Positions 13,284 through 17,715 of a stretch of 17,715 nt of DNA are shown piece after piece. Made by a program: the position numbers and the translations under genes. Under the pieces are notes generated by a model. That model was not told the DNA's origin. It was given only the letters and a program-made list of their open reading frames with translations, and searched no databases. Position 1 is the stretch's first letter, and every line of letters begins with the position of its first letter. Source of the DNA: an uncultured Bacilli bacterium (GTDB taxonomy: Bacteria; Bacillota_I; Bacilli_A; RF39; UBA660); the NCBI GenBank assembly GCA_947632255.1, contig CANROL010000009.1, forward strand, positions 1-17,715. Reading direction: 5' to 3'.

Positions 13284-13313
13284 ATAATACCACATAAAAG
13301 CTATAAAATACAA
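13284..13313 (-). promoter_or_regulatory. Secondary promoter of the TasA-like gene
   Basis: TTGTAT (13313-13308), 18 bases, TATTAT (13289-13284) with an extended TGG. It lies in the 68-base gap before the TasA-like gene and would allow extra, separate expression of it. Confidence 0.5.
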
Positions 13314-13332
13314 TAGTATTTTTTAATTTAAA

Positions 13333-13779
13333 TTAAAATTTTTCAATTTCTTCTAAAATATAACTATATTTTACATTATCTTGATTTAATTCTAAATTAA
13401 TATTATAGTTTTTTTCGCCACCATATAAAGAATCTACAACTAAATTATATAAATAACTATTTCTTTTCTTAGTCATTTTAAAATCATTTACATTATAAGT
13501 AGTTCCATTTATAATAACACTAGTATTTTGAGCTAATTCTTTATTAACTTTTAAATAAATCTTAAAATTTTTAAATAAAATAAAATCGTTATTTACTGTT
13601 AAAGTATCCATATTATCTATATTTCTTACTTTAAATTTTAAGTTATATTCATCACTTTCAATAACATTCGCCGAACTATACTTTTCTGAAAAATTTTGCC
13701 ATATTGGAATAGTAGCTAATAGCATTATAAAAACTATTATAATTTCCACTACTCTTTCCCAAATTAACTTATTAATCAA
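13333..13779 (-). CDS. Unknown membrane-anchored protein upstream of the TasA-like gene
   Basis: 148 residues. An N-terminal helix at about 10-26 (preceded by MINKLIWER) should anchor it in the membrane. The outer part has regular alternating polar and hydrophobic strands (EYNLKFKVRNI, FKIYLKVNKEL, NYNINLELNQ), so a beta-sandwich is likely. I do not recognise the family. The start is TTG at 13779, supported by AAGGGGG eight bases upstream; no ATG fits. It is first in the unit that includes the TasA-like gene and has the only perfect consensus promoter of the window. By position it may be an anchor, chaperone or minor fibre part for the TasA-like protein, as accessory proteins serve TasA in Bacillus; this is inference. 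Confidence 0.7.
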   Translation of the reverse strand: MINKLIWERVVEIIIVFIMLLATIPIWQNFSEKYSSANVIESDEYNLKFKVRNIDNMDTLTVNNDFILFKNFKIYLKVNKELAQNTSVIINGTTYNVNDFKMTKKRNSYLYNLVVDSLYGGEKNYNINLELNQDNVKYSYILEEIEKF

Positions 13780-13805
13780 TCAAAAAACCCCCTTGATTAG
13801 TTCTA

Positions 13806-13834
13806 ATTATACCAGATAAAGCTAAGTTTGTCAA
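13806..13834 (-). promoter_or_regulatory. Perfect consensus sigma-A promoter of the TasA-like operon
   Basis: TTGACA (13834-13829), 17 bases, TATAAT (13811-13806), also with TGG before the -10. The start would be near 13799, six bases before the GGGGG ribosome site. A second TTGACA lies a few bases further upstream but is badly spaced. Confidence 0.85.
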
Positions 13835-13852
13835 ATTGCTGTCAAGCAAAAG

Positions 13853-13884
13853 AAAAAATCAACATTAATTACAATGTTAATTTT
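13853..13884 (-). terminator. Terminator of the leuS operon
   Basis: On the minus strand AAAATTAACATT (13884-13873) pairs with AATGTTGATTTT (13866-13855), 12 pairs with one G-U, around a 6-base loop. A T-tract follows. It ends seven bases after the leuS stop. Confidence 0.85.
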
Positions 13885-13890
13885 ATCTCA

Positions 13891-16284
13891 TTATCTAACT
13901 ACAATATTAACTATTTTCCCTTTAATAACAATTATTTTAACAACTTCTTTACCCTCTAAATGTTTTTTAACATTATCATTATTTAAAGCTTTTTGTTTAA
14001 TACTTTCTTCATCTTCTTCAGTATTTATATTTATCTCCCCCCGAAGTTTACCATTTACTTGCACCCCAATAGTCACTTCATCATCAACACATTTATCTTC
14101 ATCATATGTAGGCCATGTTTCATTTGCTATAGATTCATTATGCCCTAATTTTTCCCATATTTCTTCAGTCATAAATGGCGCAATAGGATTAAGTAATTTA
14201 ATAAAATCTTCGGCCATATATTTAGGATAACTATTTTCTTTATAAACAGCATTTATAAATATCATCATTTGACTTATAGCCGTATTAAAGTTTAATGATT
14301 CAAAATCTTCAGTTACTTTTTTAATAGTTTTATGATATATTTTCTCTAATCTTGGATTATCTTCATTAACAATTTTATTTTCATTAACATATAAATTCCA
14401 AACTCTATCTAAGAACTTTCTTGAACCAATTACCCCATTATTATTCCATGGTTTATCAGCTTGTAAAGGTCCCATAAACATTTCATAAAATCTTAAAGTA
14501 TCTGCTCCATATTCATTAACAATATCAAGAGGATTAACAGAATATTCTGGATATCTCTTACCCATTTTAATTCCATTTGAGCCTAAAATCATTCCTTGAT
14601 GCACTAATTTTTTAAATGGTTCTTTATATGGAACTAATCCTTTATCATATAAATAATTATTCCACATTCTTGAATATAATAAATGACCAACAGCATGTTC
14701 AGGACCACCAACATATAAATCAACTGGCATCCAATGTTCAAGAAGTTTATAATTAGCAAATTCTTTATCATTATGAGGATCAATATATCTTAAGAAATAC
14801 CAAGAAGATCCAGCCGAACCAGGCATTGTTGATGTTTCTCTTTTGCCTGCTTTACCATCAACCATCACATTTACCCAGTCTGTTGCAGCCTCTAAAGGTG
14901 AGGCTCCAGTTTTAGATGGTGAATAATTTTCAAGTTCTGGTAAAATTAAAGGTAATTCTTCATCTTTTAAAGTAGTTCTTGTCCCATCTTTAAAATGAAC
15001 AATTGGAATAGGTTCCCCCCAATATCTTTGTCTAGCAAAAATCCACTCTCTAATCCGGTAATTAATTTGTTTTTTACCTAATTTTCTTTCTTCTAACCAT
15101 TCTATCATTTTATTAATGGCATCTTCTTTATTTAAACCATCTAAAAATCCTGAATTAATATGTATCCCATCACCAACATAAGCTTCACGAGATATATCTC
15201 CCCCTTCTATAACTTGAATAATTGGAATATTAAATTTTTTAGCAAAATCATAATCTCTTTCATCATGAGCCGGTACCGCCATAATAGCTCCAGTTCCATA
15301 ACTTTTTAAAACATAATCACTTATATAAATAGGTATTTCTTTATCATTCACAGGATTTATTGCATAAGCTCCAATAAAAACACCTGTTTTTTCTTTATTT
15401 AATTCTGTTCTTTCCAAATCGCTTTTATGAGCACATTCTTCTTGATATTTTTTAACCTCATCTATATATTCTTTAGTCGTTATTTTTTCTACTAATTCAT
15501 GTTCTGGTGCTAAAACACAATATGTTGCCCCAAATAAAGTATCACATCTTGTTGTAAATACAGTAAATGCATAATCAGTATTAGCTACTTTAAAATTAAC
15601 TTCTGCCCCAATACTTTTGCCAATCCAATTTCTTTGAATTTCTTTTGTTGACTCTGGCCAATCAATATCATCTAAACCAGTTAATAAACGTTCGGCATAT
15701 TTAGGAATATCGATAACCCATTGTTTCATATTTTTCCGAACAACTGGATAACCACCTCGTTCACTTTTACCATTTATAACTTCATCATTTGATAAAACAG
15801 TTCCTAACTCTTCACACCAATTAACAGGCATATCTACATATTTAGCTAAACCATCTTCATATAATCTTTTAAATATCCATTGTGTCCATTTATAATAACT
15901 AGCATCAGAAGTTGATATTTCTCGATCCCAGTCATAAGAAAAACCTAATGATTTTAATTGATGTCTAAAAGTACCTATATTTTCATTCGTAAATATTGCT
16001 GGATGATTTCCTGTTTTAATCGCATATTGTTCCGCCGGTAAACCAAAGGAATCAAAACCCATTGGATGAAGGACATTAAATCCTTGCATTTTTTTCATTC
16101 GACAAACTATATCTGTTGCCGTATACCCCTCAGGATGCCCTGCATGAAGCCCAACTCCTGATGGATATGGAAACATATCTAAAGCATAAAATTTAGGTTT
16201 AGAAAAATCCCATATATCAGTTTTAAATGTTTGATGTTCTTCCCAATATTTAATCCATTTTTCTTCTATTTCTTTTGTATTCAT
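13891..16284 (-). CDS. leuS: Leucyl-tRNA synthetase
   Basis: Class I aminoacyl-tRNA synthetase that charges tRNA-Leu. It has 797 residues, close to the Bacilli norm of about 805. The HIGH motif is HAGH (47-50) in PYPSGVGLHAGH. The CP1 editing domain is present, with FTTRCDTLFG (threonine-rich site) and MAVPAHDERD containing the editing aspartate. The KMSKS loop reads KMGKR at 573-577: the first two and fourth residues are kept, the middle Ser is Gly and the last Ser is Arg. The C-terminal anticodon-binding helices and the small end domain (VQVNGKLRG) are intact. The ATG at 16284 follows the upstream gene by two bases and the operon is led by a T-box with a Leu specifier. Identity is certain. 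Confidence 0.98.
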   Translation of the reverse strand: MNTKEIEEKWIKYWEEHQTFKTDIWDFSKPKFYALDMFPYPSGVGLHAGHPEGYTATDIVCRMKKMQGFNVLHPMGFDSFGLPAEQYAIKTGNHPAIFTNENIGTFRHQLKSLGFSYDWDREISTSDASYYKWTQWIFKRLYEDGLAKYVDMPVNWCEELGTVLSNDEVINGKSERGGYPVVRKNMKQWVIDIPKYAERLLTGLDDIDWPESTKEIQRNWIGKSIGAEVNFKVANTDYAFTVFTTRCDTLFGATYCVLAPEHELVEKITTKEYIDEVKKYQEECAHKSDLERTELNKEKTGVFIGAYAINPVNDKEIPIYISDYVLKSYGTGAIMAVPAHDERDYDFAKKFNIPIIQVIEGGDISREAYVGDGIHINSGFLDGLNKEDAINKMIEWLEERKLGKKQINYRIREWIFARQRYWGEPIPIVHFKDGTRTTLKDEELPLILPELENYSPSKTGASPLEAATDWVNVMVDGKAGKRETSTMPGSAGSSWYFLRYIDPHNDKEFANYKLLEHWMPVDLYVGGPEHAVGHLLYSRMWNNYLYDKGLVPYKEPFKKLVHQGMILGSNGIKMGKRYPEYSVNPLDIVNEYGADTLRFYEMFMGPLQADKPWNNNGVIGSRKFLDRVWNLYVNENKIVNEDNPRLEKIYHKTIKKVTEDFESLNFNTAISQMMIFINAVYKENSYPKYMAEDFIKLLNPIAPFMTEEIWEKLGHNESIANETWPTYDEDKCVDDEVTIGVQVNGKLRGEININTEEDEESIKQKALNNDNVKKHLEGKEVVKIIVIKGKIVNIVVR

Positions 16285-16286
16285 TT

Positions 16287-16658
16287 TTACTCACTTTCCT
16301 TTTCTTCTAACTTTTTTAAATGTCTACCATATATTTCATATAAAGCATATATTAAACTAAATAACAGGACAAACGCTATTAACATCTGCCATATTAATTT
16401 TAAAGGTATAATCATTATTAAACATGATGTAAAAGATATTATAAAACTATTAATTATTGCAATATATATAATAGCTTTATTTATATTTATTTTACTTCTA
16501 TCTAATTTAAACTTCGTTACTAAATAATCTATCTCTCCAATAGGTTTATTTTTCTTATTTTTCTTTTTCTTTAATTTATTTTTATTTATTAAATAATCTA
16601 CTACCCCAATTAATATAAACAAACCTATAAATAAATATAAAGTATTTAAATATTTCAT
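16287..16658 (-). CDS. Small membrane protein co-regulated with leuS, unknown function
   Basis: 123 residues with three predicted membrane helices (about 5-23, 62-83, 87-108). Between the first two lies a highly basic loop (KNKLKKKKNKKNK) followed by IGEIDYLVTKFKLDRSKI, a motif that looks conserved and probably faces the cytoplasm. The C-terminus is charged (LKKLEEKESE). I recall similar proteins of unknown function in low-GC Gram-positives but can name no family. GGAGG lies eight bases before the ATG at 16658, directly after the T-box terminator. Its stop is two bases before leuS, so it is the first gene of the leucine-responsive operon. Why a membrane protein should be under tRNA-Leu control is not evident. 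Confidence 0.72.
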   Translation of the reverse strand: MKYLNTLYLFIGLFILIGVVDYLINKNKLKKKKNKKNKPIGEIDYLVTKFKLDRSKININKAIIYIAIINSFIISFTSCLIMIIPLKLIWQMLIAFVLLFSLIYALYEIYGRHLKKLEEKESE

Positions 16659-16672
16659 AAGCCCTCCTAATT

Positions 16673-16717
16673 AAAAAAAGGTTGTACTTTAAAGGGCGAA
16701 TAATCGCGGTACCACCT
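16673..16717 (-). terminator. T-box-controlled intrinsic terminator
   Basis: AGGTGGTAC (16717-16709), part of the T-box sequence, pairs 8 of 9 with GTACAACCT (16687-16679). Inside sits the perfect 4-bp helix GCGA/TCGC (16707-16704 and 16699-16696), and T residues follow at 16678-16673. Use of the T-box bases in the terminator explains the switch. Confidence 0.88.
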
Positions 16718-16862
16718 TCATTTATCACTTAATATAGCTTTTATAGCAGCCATGCTTTATACTCCAAAAAGCAAGTTCATAATATTATTATTCTTGTTTT
16801 CACCAACCACAAGTTCTCTCTTCTAACTTTATTATTACTACTCTTTTTTTCCTCGTATTAGC
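16673..16862 (-). promoter_or_regulatory. T-box riboswitch leader, tRNA-Leu responsive (specifier CUU)
   Basis: The leader senses uncharged tRNA-Leu and lets transcription enter the operon. From 5' to 3' on the minus strand there is a Stem I start ACGAGGAAA with a GA-rich kink region. Next come the distal loops AGAGAG and GGTTGGTG, and the closing 3' side GGAGTAT pairing ATAC. The specifier loop GAA-CTT-G places CUU at 16775-16773, a leucine codon followed by a purine as in other T-boxes. The T-box sequence AAGGTGGTACCGCG lies at 16718-16705. Antiterminator and terminator are mutually exclusive (see terminator). Confidence 0.93.
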
Positions 16863-16865
16863 TCT

Positions 16866-16894
16866 ATTTTACTAAATTTTAGCTACATATTCAA
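16866..16894 (-). promoter_or_regulatory. Promoter of the T-box/leuS operon
   Basis: TTGAAT (16894-16889), 17 bases, TAAAAT (16871-16866). The start would be near 16859, at the foot of Stem I. It overlaps the last codons of the GH31 gene; its -10 abuts that stop codon. Confidence 0.7.
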
Positions 16895-17715
16895 GTAATT
16901 TTATAAACATTTTAATAAATTCTTCTTTTAATCCTTCTTTTCTCAATTTTTTTATTGCTATTCTTTTATCACTTATACTTAAATTACTAAATATTATTTG
17001 AGCTATTTTTTCTTTTAAATAAGTTTTTATTTTAGCATCACTTATAATTAAATTAATATCTTGATTAATTAAATTAACTGCATCAACTTCTATGTCATCA
17101 CCTTGACACATAATTGTTAATTGTACTACTGTAGGTATATTACTAACACTTACAATAAAATCTTTATCATAAACACTTGCTTCAAATGGTATTTCTTTAC
17201 CATTAATAAATGCTTTAACTGTTTTAACATCTTTAGTATTACGAAATCTAATTTTATAATTACGAGTTTTAGGTATAATTCCCGTTTTACCATCAATAGG
17301 TCTAATTATTAAAGTATAATTATTATTCATATATGTATAATCAATCGCTGTAATAATATAATAACCAGCTTTATATAAATTAGAAACACCATCATCTTCA
17401 TATAATTTATAAACATTACTACGCCCTGGAAAAATATGAATCTCCATATCTTGAGGTGGATTAGTATCATTAATATTTTTAGGTAAAATAGCCATAGGAA
17501 TAATAGCACCACTTTTAACAAAAACAGGATATTCATCATCTTTATAAAAAGCTACATATCTTCTATTACCCATAAATTTCTTACCTGTTTTAAAATCATA
17601 CCAAGTACCTTTAGGTAAAAATATTCTTTCCACACATCTATTCATTAATTCATCTTGTTTTTTAGTAATAGGTTTTACTAAAAATTCACTACCAAAATAA
17701 TATTCATTTTTATAA
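16872..17715 (-). CDS. Glycoside hydrolase family 31 (alpha-glucosidase type), C-terminal part; 5' end beyond right edge
   Basis: 280 residues are visible, in frame through to the window edge (first full codon at 17714); there is no real start here. The stretch YYFGSEFLVKPIT right at the edge, followed by VERIFLPKGTWYDFKTGK and PVFVKSGAIIPM, is the typical junction of the GH31 catalytic barrel with the proximal C-terminal beta domain. A distal beta domain follows (YEDDGVSNLYKAG, FINGKEI). The final 80 residues or so (from IEVDAVNLI) are helical, which is an unusual addition for the family. The catalytic aspartates lie outside the window. The likely role is release of alpha-linked glucose or xylose from oligosaccharides; no signal can be judged. 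It ends at TAG (16872), and no terminator separates it from the T-box promoter. Confidence 0.88.
   Translation of the reverse strand, partial: YKNEYYFGSEFLVKPITKKQDELMNRCVERIFLPKGTWYDFKTGKKFMGNRRYVAFYKDDEYPVFVKSGAIIPMAILPKNINDTNPPQDMEIHIFPGRSNVYKLYEDDGVSNLYKAGYYIITAIDYTYMNNNYTLIIRPIDGKTGIIPKTRNYKIRFRNTKDVKTVKAFINGKEIPFEASVYDKDFIVSVSNIPTVVQLTIMCQGDDIEVDAVNLINQDINLIISDAKIKTYLKEKIAQIIFSNLSISDKRIAIKKLRKEGLKEEFIKMFIKLLEYVAKI

Noticed and set aside
14554..14568. LeuS as an inactivated synthetase because of KMGKR
   Set aside because: The frame is intact, all other motifs are kept, and the gene has a complete T-box and terminator, so it is surely functional.
1..17715. TGA read as tryptophan (genetic code 4), as in Mycoplasma
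   Set aside because: All Trp positions in LeuS and the other intact proteins are TGG, and standard-code frames are full length. The absence of TGA stops alone is not enough.
1..17715. CRISPR arrays, insertion sequences, phage genes, rRNA
   Set aside because: No regularly spaced repeats, transposase or integrase motifs, phage structural genes or rRNA sequences were seen on either strand.

Overview
The window is a very AT-rich chromosomal segment. It suggests a low-GC Gram-positive bacterium, most likely an uncultured Bacilli or Mollicutes-related gut lineage. The reasons are Bacilli-style sigma-A promoters (often TTGnnn-17 bp-TATAAT with an extended TGn), strong Shine-Dalgarno sites, a tRNA-specific T-box leader before leuS, a TasA/camelysin-like secreted protein and a LytR-CpsA-Psr cell-wall enzyme. 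Trp codons in the intact genes are TGG and no frame is broken by TGA, so the standard bacterial code applies. None of the 23 visible stop codons is TGA, however (19 TAA, 4 TAG). The lineage assignment is inference; no rRNA is present.

Layout. (1) 1-2857, minus strand: a Tad (tight adherence) pilus operon reading, in transcription order, Flp pilin, TadE, a second TadE-like pseudopilin, a MinD/CpaE-type ATPase and the CpaF secretion ATPase, which runs off the left edge. (2) 2936-5336: a DUF192 gene (plus) converging on an obg operon (minus) whose first gene is an unknown membrane-anchored protein. (3) 5338-8049, minus strand: a second Tad-related operon made of two tandem cysteine-rich Flp-like pilins, two TadE-like pseudopilins and a CpaE-like protein with a ruined P-loop. 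(4) 8088-9629, plus strand: a CPBP-family membrane protease and a metallophosphoesterase-fold protein that has lost several metal ligands. (5) 9620-11660, minus strand: a PAP2 phosphatase and a LytR-CpsA-Psr ligase. (6) 11721-12200: tRNA-Leu(CAA), followed by what looks like a complete type I toxin-antitoxin locus. (7) 12200-13834, minus strand: an unknown small protein, a SipW/TasA-type surface protein and a membrane-anchored companion. (8) 13853-16894, minus strand: a T-box(Leu)-controlled operon of a small membrane protein and leuS. (9) 16872-17715, minus strand: the C-terminal part of a GH31 alpha-glucosidase.

The most notable element is the intergenic region 11865-12196. A 26-residue single-helix membrane peptide lies on an mRNA of about 240 nt whose first 12 bases are perfectly complementary to its terminator hairpin. 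A second 12-bp helix closes just around the stop codon, and the ribosome-binding site is folded into a 5' UTR hairpin. A convergent antisense RNA, with its own promoter and terminator, overlaps the mRNA 3' end by about 90 nt. This is the architecture of known type I toxins (hok/Sok fold-back, txpA/RatA, bsrG/SR4), but I do not recognise the peptide.

The two Tad operons probably work together on one surface filament: operon 1 supplies the motor and Flp core, and operon 2 supplies disulfide-capable accessory pilins and an ATPase-dead CpaE-like partner. That link is inference from family membership and proximity.
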